A stretch of 64,000 nucleotides of DNA from Pseudolysinimonas_A sp947085045 (GCA_947085045.1 CAMTUU010000009.1:1-64000); one strand, 5' to 3'; shown: positions 50,225 to 59,126, counted from the stretch's first letter. A program made the numbers and translations. Notes: generated from the sequence alone by a model not told the origin.

Positions 50225-50257
50225 TTGACGCAGGTATTTACCTCAATCATTATTGAG
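50225..50257 (+). promoter_or_regulatory. ars promoter with overlapping operator
   Basis: TTGACG (50225-50230) and an AT-rich -10 (about 50249-50254) give a promoter whose transcript would start almost at the ATG at 50261. The inverted repeat CTCAAT (50242-50247) / ATTGAG (50252-50257) overlaps the -10 and resembles ArsR/SmtB operators. Confidence 0.6.
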
Positions 50258-50260
50258 TCA

Positions 50261-50932
50261 ATGGATGCTGAGCGGAAGTCTCTCGGGCGGCGAGCCGCCC
50301 GGCACGCCGCCCTCGCCGAACCCGTCCGGCTCGCGATCGTCGATCGGCTGAGCCTCGGCGACCTGTCGCCGACCGAACTGCAGCAGACGCTCGGGCTTAC
50401 CTCGAGCCTGCTCGCCCACCACCTCAACGTGCTCGACGCGGAGGGCATGATCGAGCGTCACCGTTCGGAGGGCGACGGGCGGCGCACCTACATCCACCTG
50501 CGACCGGATGCGCTCGACGGGCTCGTCCCCGGCGCCACCGCGACCGCGCGGCGGGTCGTGTTCGTGTGCTCGGCGAACTCCGCGCGCTCCCAGCTGGCGT
50601 CCGCGCTCTGGCGGCAGGCGAGCGACATCCCCGCGGCCTCGGCCGGCACCCACCCCGCCGACCGCGTCGCCGCCGGGGCGCTCGCCGCCGCCGAGCGGCA
50701 CGGCATCCCGCCGCTCACGGCTCGGCCGCGGTCGGTGGACGAGGTGCTCGCCGACGACGACTTCGTGATCACCGTGTGCGACAACGCGCACGAAGAACTC
50801 GTCGCCCGCCCCGCGTTGCACTGGTCGGTGCCCGACCCGGTGCGCGACGGCACCGACGCCGCGTTCGACGCGGCCGTCGCCGACCTGACCCGCCGCGTGC
50901 GCGACCTCGCGCCGCGGCTCACCGTCGCCTGA
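50261..50932 (+). CDS. ArsR-family regulator fused to low-molecular-weight phosphatase
   Basis: A 223-residue fusion. Residues 1-90 form a winged HTH (LSPTELQQTLGLTSSLLAHH, then the basic wing SEGDGRRTYIHL). Residues 95-220 form an LMW-PTP/arsenate-reductase domain with the CX5R loop C103-SANSA-R109 and the acid loop SVPDPVRDG. The HTH half contains no cysteine at all, so the usual ArsR arsenite thiolate site is missing; sensing may happen in the phosphatase half. ATG at 50261 is chosen because it directly follows the promoter/operator. Probable repressor of the divergent aquaporin and of arsC. Confidence 0.85.
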   Translation: MDAERKSLGRRAARHAALAEPVRLAIVDRLSLGDLSPTELQQTLGLTSSLLAHHLNVLDAEGMIERHRSEGDGRRTYIHLRPDALDGLVPGATATARRVVFVCSANSARSQLASALWRQASDIPAASAGTHPADRVAAGALAAAERHGIPPLTARPRSVDEVLADDDFVITVCDNAHEELVARPALHWSVPDPVRDGTDAAFDAAVADLTRRVRDLAPRLTVA

Positions 50933-50941
50933 GGAGACCGC

Positions 50942-51352
50942 ATGTCTGAGAAACCCACCATCCTGTTCGTCTGCATCCACAACGCGGGACGCTCGCAGAT
51001 GGCCGCCGGCTACGCCCGCGCGCTGTCCGGCGGCGCCGTCGAGGTGCTCTCCGGCGGATCCGAGCCGGGCGACCAGATCAACCCGATGGCGGTCGCCGCG
51101 ATGGCCGAAGAGGGCATCGACATCTCGCAGGCCGTTCCGACGCTGATGACCACCGAGCAGGTGCGCGAATCGGATGCCGTCATCACGATGGGCTGCGGAG
51201 ATGTCTGCCCGATCTTCCCGGGCAAGCGCTACGAGGACTGGGAGCTGAGCGACCCGAAGGGTAAGCCGCTCGAGGAGGTGCGGGTGATCCGCGACGACAT
51301 CAAGGCCCGGGTGTCCGCGCTGCTCGCCGAGCTCGGCGTCGCGAGCGCCTGA
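50942..51352 (+). CDS. arsC: Arsenate reductase, LMW-phosphatase type
   Basis: A 136-residue ArsC. The P-loop is FVCIHNAGRSQMA (C11-X5-R17). The redox cysteines C85 and C89 are in MGCGDVCP, and the acid Asp is in LSDPKGK. It reduces arsenate to arsenite using thioredoxin- or mycoredoxin-type electron donors. ATG at 50942 is preceded by GAGGAGA, and the gene lies 9 bases after the ArsR fusion, so they form one operon. No arsenite pump gene lies beside it. Confidence 0.92.
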   Translation: MSEKPTILFVCIHNAGRSQMAAGYARALSGGAVEVLSGGSEPGDQINPMAVAAMAEEGIDISQAVPTLMTTEQVRESDAVITMGCGDVCPIFPGKRYEDWELSDPKGKPLEEVRVIRDDIKARVSALLAELGVASA

Positions 51353-51364
51353 GTGACGCTCCGG

Positions 51365-51448
51365 TAGAATCGATCTCGGAGTGTCGGGAAGCCTGGTCGA
51401 CGACCGTGCCGGCGACCCTGCCGCGCGGGATCGATCGATCGGAGCCCG
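51365..51448 (+). promoter_or_regulatory. nhaA promoter and candidate structured leader (riboswitch-like)
   Basis: TAGAAT (51365-51370) is a near-consensus -10, giving a leader of about 70 bases before the nhaA ATG. ATCGATC (51369-51375) can pair with GATCGAT (51429-51435). Inside lie GGTCG/CGACC (51395-51405) and GC-rich segments, around the block TGTCGGGAAGCCTGG. The compact fold just ahead of a Na+/H+ antiporter recalls the nhaA-associated and DUF1646 leader RNAs that sense Li+ or Na+. The match is from memory and uncertain. The 5' strand of the outer helix overlaps the -10, so the pairing can form only if transcription starts upstream of it. Confidence 0.35.
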
Positions 51449-52711
51449 ATGACTGACGCCCCGCCCTCCCGCCGTCTTCGTCTGCGGCGCTGGATCACCG
51501 CCGAGACGACCGGCGGCTTCCTGCTGATCGGCGCCGCCGCTCTCGCCCTGATCTGGGCGAACTCTCCGTGGCGCGAGGCCTACGCGACGCTCGCCGAATT
51601 CCGCCTCGGACCCGAGGTGCTGCATCTCGACCTCACCGTCGCCCATTGGGCCTCCGACGGCCTGCTCGCGATTTTCTTCTTCGTGGTCGGCGTCGAGCTG
51701 AAGCACGAACTCGTCGCCGGCAGCCTCCGTCGCCCCAAGGAGGCGGCGGTGCCGGTGCTCGCGGCCGTCGGCGGGATGATCGTTCCCGCCCTGTTCTATC
51801 TGGCGACCGTGATCTCGTTCGGCGACCGGGAGGCCGTGAACGGATGGGCGATCCCCACCGCGACGGATATCGCGTTCGCCCTCGCCGTGCTGGCGATCTT
51901 CGGGCGCGGGCTCCCCCGTGCGCTGCGCACCTTCCTGCTGACCCTGGCGGTCGTCGATGACTTGCTCGCGATCGTCGTCATTGCGGTGTTCTATACGTCG
52001 GGCGTCGAAGTGCTCATGCTCGGGGCATCCGTCGTGGCGGTCGCCGTGTTCGCCGTGCTGGTGCGCACGCGCCGGCCGCGGTGGTGGATGCTCGTGCCGC
52101 TCGCCCTCGTCGCCTGGGGCTTCATGCACGCATCGGGAGTGCACGCGACGATCGCCGGCGTGCTGCTGGGCTTCACCGTGCCCGCGCGTCTCGTGCACGG
52201 CGAGACCGAGCCGCGCACCCACCGGTTTGACGATCGGGTACGCCCGTTCTCGTCGGGCCTCGCGCTGCCGGTATTCGCGTTCTTCGCGGCCGGGGTCTCA
52301 CTCGTCGACGGGGAGGGTCCGCTGGCGGTCATCGGTCAGCCCGTCGTGCTGGCGATCACCCTCGGGCTCGTCGCCGGCAAGCTGATCGGCGTGCTCGGCG
52401 TGACCGCCCTCGTCACCCGCCTCACACCGCTGCGGCTGCCCGACTCGATCGGCCTGCGCGACCTGCTGCCGGTCGGCTTCCTCACCGGCATCGGGTTCAC
52501 CGTCGCCCTGCTCATCTCGGAACTGTCGTTCCCTGACTCGGAGCACGCCGATGGGGCGAAGGTCGCCATCCTCGGCGCGACGCTGCTCGCCGCCATCCTC
52601 GCCGCCGGCACCCTGCGGTGGGATGCCCGTCGCGCCCGCGCCCGCGACATGAACGACGACGGTATCGACGACGTCGAGTCGGAGAAGATCGGCGACCCCG
52701 AGCGACCCTGA
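51449..52711 (+). CDS. nhaA: NhaA-family Na+/H+ antiporter
   Basis: A 420-residue protein with about twelve transmembrane helices. Signatures are FFFVVGVELKHEL, the VNGWAIPTATDIAFALAVL stretch and the paired aspartates in LAVVDDLLAI (about 169-170) that bind the cations, plus GIGFTVALLISEL near the C-terminus. It exchanges sodium (or lithium) for protons. A C-terminal cytoplasmic tail is acidic (DMNDDGIDDVESEK). It follows arsC after 96 bp with its own promoter. Confidence 0.94.
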   Translation: MTDAPPSRRLRLRRWITAETTGGFLLIGAAALALIWANSPWREAYATLAEFRLGPEVLHLDLTVAHWASDGLLAIFFFVVGVELKHELVAGSLRRPKEAAVPVLAAVGGMIVPALFYLATVISFGDREAVNGWAIPTATDIAFALAVLAIFGRGLPRALRTFLLTLAVVDDLLAIVVIAVFYTSGVEVLMLGASVVAVAVFAVLVRTRRPRWWMLVPLALVAWGFMHASGVHATIAGVLLGFTVPARLVHGETEPRTHRFDDRVRPFSSGLALPVFAFFAAGVSLVDGEGPLAVIGQPVVLAITLGLVAGKLIGVLGVTALVTRLTPLRLPDSIGLRDLLPVGFLTGIGFTVALLISELSFPDSEHADGAKVAILGATLLAAILAAGTLRWDARRARARDMNDDGIDDVESEKIGDPERP

Positions 52712-52718
52712 GCCGGCG

Positions 52719-53660
52719 CTAGGCAGAGAGCCGGGAGTCGACTTCGGGGAGCCACGGCGGATCGGCGCCGACGCGCGAGACGGTGAACGCCGCGCACGTC
52801 GCGGCGAACCGCAGCACACCCTCGAGCTCGTCGCGGCTGAGGCGACGCAGCGCCTGTTCGTGCGCCCGGCCGAGAACCCCGAGCCGGGCGAGCGACGCGA
52901 GAGTCGCCGCCATGAACGAATCCCCGGCGCCGACGGTGTCGGCCACTACCGTGACGGCGGCCGGCACCTCGATCTCGCCCGCCTCGGCGACGGCGACCGC
53001 CCCGTCGCCGCCCCGGGTCAGGATCACGAGGGGAACGCCCTGGGCATGCCACGACCGCGCGATCTCGAGCGGCTCGCGCCCCGGCTCGAGCCAGGCGAGA
53101 TCCTCGTCGCTCACCTTGACGACGTCGGCGGCGAGAGCGAGAGCGCGGATGCGGTCGCGCACCCCGCCGCCGGTCATCAGCAGCGGGCGCACGTTCGGGT
53201 CGTAGCTGAGGGTCGCCGTCGCCCGTCCGCGCGCGAGGACCGCGTCCACCACGTCCGACCCCGACGCCGGCACCGCTCCGATCGACCCCGTGTGGATGAC
53301 GGTCGGCGCCGCCGCGGGGTCGCTCGTGACGCCGGGTTCGGCGATCGAACCCGCGAGCTCGAACCGGTAGTCGGCCGATCCGTCGGCGCGCAGCCGCGCG
53401 ATGGCGCGATCGGTCGGCACCGCGTCGCGCGAGGTGTCCGTGAGGCGCACGCCCGACTCGGCGAGGTGGCGGGCGATCAGGTCGCCGTCGGCATCCATTC
53501 CGAAGCGGCTGTGCAGGGTCGCCCGCAGACCGAGGCGCGCGGCCCCGATCGCGACGTTGAGCGGGCTGCCGCCGACGCGGCGCTCGGAACCGCCATCACG
53601 CTCGATCACGTCGATCAGCGCCTCGCCGAGCACGAAGATGCTGCCGGGAGCGCCGTTCAC
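52719..53660 (-). CDS. PfkB-family carbohydrate kinase, probable fructokinase
   Basis: A 313-residue ribokinase-fold kinase. Landmarks are IFVLGEALIDVIE, the GGSPLNVAIGAARLG glycine pair and VADTVGAGDSFMAA with the catalytic Asp. Last gene of the GH32 sugar operon; GTG at 53660 overlaps the stop of the serine-hydrolase gene (GTGA). GH32 action would release fructose, so fructokinase is the natural reading. Other ketose or 2-keto sugar substrates cannot be excluded. Confidence 0.85.
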   Translation of the reverse strand: MNGAPGSIFVLGEALIDVIERDGGSERRVGGSPLNVAIGAARLGLRATLHSRFGMDADGDLIARHLAESGVRLTDTSRDAVPTDRAIARLRADGSADYRFELAGSIAEPGVTSDPAAAPTVIHTGSIGAVPASGSDVVDAVLARGRATATLSYDPNVRPLLMTGGGVRDRIRALALAADVVKVSDEDLAWLEPGREPLEIARSWHAQGVPLVILTRGGDGAVAVAEAGEIEVPAAVTVVADTVGAGDSFMAATLASLARLGVLGRAHEQALRRLSRDELEGVLRFAATCAAFTVSRVGADPPWLPEVDSRLSA

Positions 53661-54829
53661 TCGGCGAGCAGCGTTTCGCGCAGCGCGTCGACGATGCGGG
53701 TGGCGCGATGGTCGTCGATCGCCTCCATCTGATTCGTCACGAACGCGAAGCCGATGCCGTGCTCGGGGTCGGCGAACGCCACCTGCCCGCCGGCGCCGTC
53801 GTGGCCGAACGAGCCGGCCGTCAGGTAGCGACGCGCCTCCGAGTCGAGCTGGAAGCCCATCCCCCAGCGCGGCCAGGGCGGCGGCACCCCGAACACCGGG
53901 GAGCCTTCGCTGGCGACGGCGAGCGCCGCCGAGAGCGTCGAGTCGTCGAGCAGCCGCACCCCGTCGGTCTCGGCGACGGTCGCCGACCAGATCGCCGCGA
54001 GGCCGCGGGCGGTGGCGATCCCGCCCGCACCGGGGATCTCGGCCGCGCGCACCGCGGGCAGGTTGAAGCCGGCGTCGTCGGCGACGAGTTCCCGCGGCAG
54101 CGCCCCGCCGAGCGTCATCGCCCGCTCGTTCCAGTCGGTCCCCTCGGGAGCGTCGCGGATCTGCAGTTCCGTGAGCGCCCGCAGGCTCGGCCCGACGCGG
54201 GAGAGCGCCACCCGGTGCTCCTCAGCGGCGGGCAGTCCGATCCACGCCTCGGCGCCGAGCGGCCCGGTCACGGCCCGCGCGAAGAACGCACCGACCGACT
54301 CCCCGGCGACCCGGCGGATGACCTCCCCGATCAGCCAGCCGAACGTGATCGCGTGATACGTGTAACCCGATCCCGGCTGCCAGAGCGGCTCTTGCGCGGC
54401 CAGCATCCCGGTGACGGTGTCCCAGTCGACGATGTCATCGGGGGTGAGGTCCTGCCGCGGGGCTGACAGGCCGGCGCGGTGGGCGAGCAGATCGCGCACG
54501 CGGGTCTGCCCCTTGCCCGCCTGCCCGAACTCGGGCCAGTAGTCGGTGACGAGCGCGCCGTAGTCGAGCCGCCCGGAGCGCACGAGGTCGGCGGCGAGGA
54601 TCGCGACGAGACCTTTCGTGCACGAGAAGACGACGGTCGCGGTCTCGCGGGTCCACGGCGCCCCGGTGCTCGCATCCGCCACCCCGCCCCAGAGGTCGAC
54701 GACCGGCTCACCGTTCCGGCGGATGGCGAGGGCCGCGCCCATCTCGGGCTTTCCGTCGAACGCGCGGCGGAAGGCATCCGCCACCTTCTCGAACCCCGGG
54801 GTCGTCGCGCCCGCGATCGACGCGGTCAT
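53657..54829 (-). CDS. Serine beta-lactamase-like hydrolase/esterase
   Basis: A 390-residue class-C-type serine hydrolase. It has the nucleophile SxxK in VFSCTKGL, the second motif Tyr in GYTYHAITFGW and GHDGAGGQVAF near the C-terminus in place of KTG. No signal peptide, so it is cytoplasmic and probably an EstB-like esterase rather than a beta-lactamase. It is tightly coupled on both sides (GTGA to the kinase, ATGA to the GH32 gene), suggesting it removes acyl groups from the imported sugar (inference). Confidence 0.82.
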   Translation of the reverse strand: MTASIAGATTPGFEKVADAFRRAFDGKPEMGAALAIRRNGEPVVDLWGGVADASTGAPWTRETATVVFSCTKGLVAILAADLVRSGRLDYGALVTDYWPEFGQAGKGQTRVRDLLAHRAGLSAPRQDLTPDDIVDWDTVTGMLAAQEPLWQPGSGYTYHAITFGWLIGEVIRRVAGESVGAFFARAVTGPLGAEAWIGLPAAEEHRVALSRVGPSLRALTELQIRDAPEGTDWNERAMTLGGALPRELVADDAGFNLPAVRAAEIPGAGGIATARGLAAIWSATVAETDGVRLLDDSTLSAALAVASEGSPVFGVPPPWPRWGMGFQLDSEARRYLTAGSFGHDGAGGQVAFADPEHGIGFAFVTNQMEAIDDHRATRIVDALRETLLAE

Positions 54830-55800
54830 CGTGCGGCCTCGATGCCTGAGTCGACAAGCCCGGAGTCGACGACGAGCACGCCCCGCTCCCGCCGGATCGG
54901 CATCGGGTCGGAGAGCCGACCGACGAAACCGCCGCCCTCGTCGACGTTCTCGAACGCGAGCAGCACGGGGGCGCCGGCCCGGTCCCGTACGACGCGGCCG
55001 CTGTAGTACCGCTCGTCGACGAGCCGGGTCGCCCGCTCGATCGGGTAGCCACCTGCGGCGTCGCGGTCGACCGACCAGATGCCGCCCGGCTCGCCGGCTC
55101 GCGCGCCAGCCAGGTGCGGCGAGTCGCAGGAGAACAGCAGGATGCTGTCGCCCCCGAGCTCGACGACCTGCGGCACTTCGACGTGCATGAACCCCGCGCC
55201 GGGCGTGCTCACCGGCGGCCGCACGGTCCAGGTCTCGAGGTCGGGCGAGGTCGCGAGCCCGATCACGCCGCGGTCGAGCGGGTCACCCTCGGCGCTGCGC
55301 GCGGTGATCAGCATCCGCCACTCGTCGCCGACGCGGTACACCCACGGGTCGCGCCAGGCCTCTTCGCGCCAGGTGCCGGCCGCGAGCGTCTCGTACCATT
55401 CGGGATCCGCCGTGACGATCGGCCCGGGGCTCTTCACCCACGTGTGCAGGTCGGTCGAGGTCGCCACCCCGACGGTCTCGACGTTCGCGATCGAGTCCGC
55501 GGCGAGGAAGCGCGCGCCCGTGTAGAACATCCGCCAGGTGCCGTCGTCGGCCTTCACGACGCTGCCGGTCCAGGTGGCGGAGGCGTCGAACGACCCGGGC
55601 TCTCCCGGCGCGAGCACTTGGCCGAGGTCGTCCCACTCGCGCAGGTCGGTGGAGGTGGCGTGGCCGATGCGGGCGTTGCGGTGCCGCAGGTCGGGGTCGC
55701 CGAGCGAACGCGGGGCGTGCAGGTAGTAGAGGTGGAACAGATCGCCGTCGTCGGCGAGCCAGAAATCCCAGACCCAGTGGTCGTCGCGGGCGAACGTCAT
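54826..55800 (-). CDS. Family GH32-type glycoside hydrolase
   Basis: A 324-residue five-bladed propeller without the usual C-terminal beta-sandwich. Catalytic landmarks are WVWDFW (nucleophile D12, replacing the usual WMNDPN), WTGSVV, WRDPWV (R150-D151-P152) and MHVEVPQ (acid/base E208). Likely releases fructose from sucrose or fructan-like sugars. No signal peptide, so it acts on imported substrate. Shorter than typical GH32 enzymes. First hydrolytic gene after the permeases; ATG at 55800. Confidence 0.8.
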   Translation of the reverse strand: MTFARDDHWVWDFWLADDGDLFHLYYLHAPRSLGDPDLRHRNARIGHATSTDLREWDDLGQVLAPGEPGSFDASATWTGSVVKADDGTWRMFYTGARFLAADSIANVETVGVATSTDLHTWVKSPGPIVTADPEWYETLAAGTWREEAWRDPWVYRVGDEWRMLITARSAEGDPLDRGVIGLATSPDLETWTVRPPVSTPGAGFMHVEVPQVVELGGDSILLFSCDSPHLAGARAGEPGGIWSVDRDAAGGYPIERATRLVDERYYSGRVVRDRAGAPVLLAFENVDEGGGFVGRLSDPMPIRRERGVLVVDSGLVDSGIEAAR

Positions 55801-55849
55801 GGTGGCGTGTCTCGATTCGTGGAAAGACGGAAGGGTGGACGGGAGGGCG

Positions 55850-56674
55850 TCAGCCCTTCACCGCTCCCTGCAGCAGCGCGCGGATGAACTGCCGCTGGAA
55901 GATCAGGAACACGATGATCGCCGGCGTAATGATGATCAGCGCCCCGGCGTTGAGCAGCGGGATGCTCGCGTAGTACTGCCCCTGGAAGAAGGTCAGCGCC
56001 CCGGCCACTGTGCGGTCGAGCGGATCCTGGATCAGCACCACGGGCAGGATGAACTGGTTCCAGGTCCAGAGGAAGAGCAAGATCGAGAGGGCCGAGATGG
56101 CGGGACCGGCGAGGGGCAACTGCACCCGGCGGAACTCCTGCCAGACCGTGGCCCCATCCACGCGGGCGGCTTCGGAGAGCTCGACCGGCACGCCGACGAA
56201 GTGCGCCCGCATCCAGGCGACACTGAACGGCATGAAGAGCCCGATGAGCGCCAGACCGACCGACCAGGGGGTGTTCAGCAGGCCGAGGCTCTGCATCTGG
56301 TAGTAGATCGGGATGATCAGCGACTCGAACGGGATCGTGAGCCCGACGACGAAGGCGAGCAGGATGAACCGGTTGCCGGGGATGCGCAGGTTGCCGAGCG
56401 CGTAGCCCGCCATCGTCGCGATGATCACGCTGGCCGGCACGACGATGAGCACGATGACGACGCTCGACATCATCAGCTTGAGCACGTTGCCGGTCTCGAA
56501 TGCGGTGACGAAGTTGATCCACTGCGGATCGCTCGGCCAGGTCAGCCCGATCGGGTTGCGGTCGGCCGGCTGGAGGGCCGCCGACAGCATGCTGACGAGC
56601 GGCAGGATCGTGACGATCAGGACGACGATGAGGACGAGGCGACCGAGGATCGCTTCGCGGCGGCTGCCGATCAC
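55850..56674 (-). CDS. ABC sugar permease, CUT1 family (MalG-type)
   Basis: A 274-residue, six-helix permease. The EAA loop reads LSEAARVDGATVWQEFRRVQ. Hydrophobic helices start at VLIVVLIVTILPLVSML. The GTG at 56674 overlaps the stop of the partner permease (GTGA). Ends FIRALLQGAVKG, typical of this subunit. It works with the preceding permease and the lipoprotein at 57648; no ATPase gene is present locally. Confidence 0.9.
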   Translation of the reverse strand: MIGSRREAILGRLVLIVVLIVTILPLVSMLSAALQPADRNPIGLTWPSDPQWINFVTAFETGNVLKLMMSSVVIVLIVVPASVIIATMAGYALGNLRIPGNRFILLAFVVGLTIPFESLIIPIYYQMQSLGLLNTPWSVGLALIGLFMPFSVAWMRAHFVGVPVELSEAARVDGATVWQEFRRVQLPLAGPAISALSILLFLWTWNQFILPVVLIQDPLDRTVAGALTFFQGQYYASIPLLNAGALIIITPAIIVFLIFQRQFIRALLQGAVKG

Positions 56675-57648
56675 TTGCTCTCCCTCGACAGACGCTGGAG
56701 CGGGACGACGACGATCAGCACCAGGATCATCAGTACGATGCCGAAGGCGGACGCGAGGCCGACATCGCTCTGGGTGAACCCGATGCGGAAGATCGACAGG
56801 CCCGGCACGAGGGTCTCGCGGCCGGGTCCGCCGCGGGTGGTGGTGTAGATGATGTCGAAACTGCTGAGCGCCGCGATGACGGTCAGCGTGACCAGGATCG
56901 CGATCTGCTGGCGCAGGCCCGGGACCGTGATCGTGATGAACTCGCGGAACCAGCCCGCGCCATCCAATCGGATCGCCTCGTAGAGGGCGGTGTCGATCTT
57001 GCCGATGCCGGTGAGCAGCAGCACGGTGCAGAGACCGGTGAGCACCCACGATCCGATGAGACCGACCGCCGGCAGCGCGAAGCCGTACTCGGCGAGCCAC
57101 GGGCGGGTGATGCCGCCGAGACCGATCGTCGACAGGATCTGGTTGACCGTGCCGGTCTGCGCGTACATCCACGACCAGGCGATACCGGCGGCGGCGAGCG
57201 GGATGATCTGCGGCAGGAACAGGATCGTCTGCGACACCGTCGAGAAGACCCCGGCCCGGATGTTGCGGATGAGGGTCGCGAGCACCAGGCCGACGCTCAC
57301 CGGGATGACGGTGAAGAAGATGATGAGCACCAAGGCGTTGCGGATCGAGCCGAGCATCTCGGCGTCGGTGAAGACCCGCAGGTAGTTCTGGAACCCGACC
57401 CAGGTCGAGGCGCCGACGCCGTTCCAGTCGTAGAACGAGTACTGCACCCCGAGGGCGAACGGGTAGATGACGAAGAAGCCGTAGGCGGCCACCGCCGGGG
57501 CGAGCATCAGCCAGCCGGCGAGGGGGGCCCGCCGGGTCGCCTTGCGAGCGACCCGGCGAGGGGCAACCGCGGACATCACAGGGCTTCCGCCCGTCACGCC
57601 GCCCGGCGTGGGCGTCGATCCTGCGACGCCGCGGTTGCGGGCGGCCAT
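56671..57648 (-). CDS. ABC sugar permease, CUT1 family (MalF-type)
   Basis: A 325-residue permease: a long polar N-terminus, then six helices starting GWLMLAPAVAAYGFFVIYP. The EAA loop is YEAIRLDGAGWFREFITITV. ATG at 57648 shares a base with the stop of the binding-protein gene (TGATG). Forms the pore heterodimer with the next permease. An alternative start at the internal MSAVAPRR (24 codons later) is possible. Confidence 0.9.
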   Translation of the reverse strand: MAARNRGVAGSTPTPGGVTGGSPVMSAVAPRRVARKATRRAPLAGWLMLAPAVAAYGFFVIYPFALGVQYSFYDWNGVGASTWVGFQNYLRVFTDAEMLGSIRNALVLIIFFTVIPVSVGLVLATLIRNIRAGVFSTVSQTILFLPQIIPLAAAGIAWSWMYAQTGTVNQILSTIGLGGITRPWLAEYGFALPAVGLIGSWVLTGLCTVLLLTGIGKIDTALYEAIRLDGAGWFREFITITVPGLRQQIAILVTLTVIAALSSFDIIYTTTRGGPGRETLVPGLSIFRIGFTQSDVGLASAFGIVLMILVLIVVVPLQRLSRESK

Positions 57649-59000
57649 CAGCCGCCGATCTCCTGCTCGTAGAACGCCTGGACGCGCTCGACGAAGTCCC
57701 TGCCGGTGATCTGGCCGGTGACCAGCAGCTGGGACTCGGGGATGATGGATCCGGCGTAGATGCCTGCCGTGGTGTTGGCCATGAAATCGACCTGACCGTT
57801 CTCCTCACCGATCTCGGCGCTCATCGCGATCGCCCGCTCGATGAGCGAGCCAGGCTCGACCTCGGGCAGCGGCAGCGACGGGTCGCCGCCGGGCGACGCC
57901 CCGGTGACGTCGACGATGATCTGGCGGGCCTTCGGGTCCGTATGGATCCAGTTGAGGAAGTAGACGACCTCGTTGAGGTTGTCGGATCCCGACGCGACCG
58001 AGAACGAGTTCGCGGCCCCCATCGCGACGTGGTCGCCACCCTTCTCGGCCGGCGGCGCGAGGAAGAAGGTCACGTCGTCGCCGAGCGCGTCCTGGTAGCC
58101 CTGCGCGGCCCAGTTGCCGTTGAAGGTGAAGAGGCCGTCGCCCTCCGAGAACCGCGTCACGAAGGTGAAGTAGTCGATGGCGTTGATGTCCGACGGGAAG
58201 TAGCCGGCATCCGCCCACTTCTTGATCAGTTCGGCGCCCTCGACGTTGCCGGCCGTGTTGTAGGTGGCGCCCGGCTCGTTGAACATCCACGAGAGGAACT
58301 CGTCCTTGTCGGCGTACTGGTTCATCGCGGCCTGCACGACGAAGTTCACGACGCCGTCGGAGTCGCCCGCCATGATCGGCGTGATGCCCGCATCCTTGGC
58401 GAGCTGCATCTGCTCCTCGAGTTCCGCGATCGACTCCGGCGGGGCGTCGATGCCCAGGGTCTCGGCAAGGGCGAGGTTCATGTAGATGCCGGTCACGGAG
58501 TAGCCGAGACCGAGCTGGTAGAGCGAGCCAGAGCCGCGCACGCCGTCCTCCGACATGCGCAGCGGCGCGAGCTGCGAAGCGGGCCAGGCGTCCCAGCCAT
58601 AGGCGTCGTAGTACGGATCGAGGTTGGCGAGGAGGCCGTCCTTGACCGTGTCGCCGATGGTGGGGAGGCGGATGAGGTCGGGCGGGTTGTCGCTCGCGAG
58701 CAGACGCGGCGCGTTGGCGGTGAGGTTCTGGAACGTGTCGCGCGTCACCTCGAACGTGACGTTCGGGTACTGCTTGGTGAACTCCTCGGCGAGCGCGTCG
58801 GTGACCGGGAAGCCGGTCTCGTCGGCGATCGTGAGCACCACCTCTTCATCGGTGAGCTCGGTGCTGACGTCGACGCCGTCACTCGGGCCGGTGGTGCCGC
58901 CGCCCGGCGCGCAGCCGGCGAGGGTGAGACCGGCGACCGCGAGAAGTGCTGCGGCGGCGACCGGCGAGCGCCCGAGGCGGGCGCGGCGGAGGGTTGCCAT
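57648..59000 (-). CDS. Sugar ABC transporter substrate-binding lipoprotein
   Basis: A 450-residue binding protein. The signal peptide ends with a lipobox LTLAGC. The mature part has VVLTIADETGFPVTDAL, a DLIRLPTIGDTVKDGLLANL segment and FTFNGNWAAQGYQ. First gene of the leftward operon, so its promoter and operator are in the region upstream. The substrate is probably sucrose or a fructose-containing oligosaccharide given the GH32 and fructokinase genes. ATG at 59000 has AAAGGAG upstream. Confidence 0.88.
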   Translation of the reverse strand: MATLRRARLGRSPVAAAALLAVAGLTLAGCAPGGGTTGPSDGVDVSTELTDEEVVLTIADETGFPVTDALAEEFTKQYPNVTFEVTRDTFQNLTANAPRLLASDNPPDLIRLPTIGDTVKDGLLANLDPYYDAYGWDAWPASQLAPLRMSEDGVRGSGSLYQLGLGYSVTGIYMNLALAETLGIDAPPESIAELEEQMQLAKDAGITPIMAGDSDGVVNFVVQAAMNQYADKDEFLSWMFNEPGATYNTAGNVEGAELIKKWADAGYFPSDINAIDYFTFVTRFSEGDGLFTFNGNWAAQGYQDALGDDVTFFLAPPAEKGGDHVAMGAANSFSVASGSDNLNEVVYFLNWIHTDPKARQIIVDVTGASPGGDPSLPLPEVEPGSLIERAIAMSAEIGEENGQVDFMANTTAGIYAGSIIPESQLLVTGQITGRDFVERVQAFYEQEIGG

Positions 59001-59072
59001 TCTGACTCCTTTGTCTTCTGTGGTGCAGACGGCGAATCGCCGGGATAGGGGCGCGATCGAGTCTGCTCTTGG

Positions 59073-59090
59073 TGCTAAATGGATTTAGCA
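59073..59090. promoter_or_regulatory. Perfect 18-bp palindromic operator, GH32 locus
   Basis: TGCTAAATGGATTTAGCA has two exact 8-base arms around GG. It lies just downstream of a leftward promoter (TTGACA, reverse strand 59126-59121; AATGAT-type -10 near 59102-59097). Position and symmetry suit the adjacent divergent LacI repressor. Confidence 0.8.
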
Positions 59091-59126
59091 AGCCCCATCA
59101 TTCGTCTCTGCCCCCGATTCTGTCAA

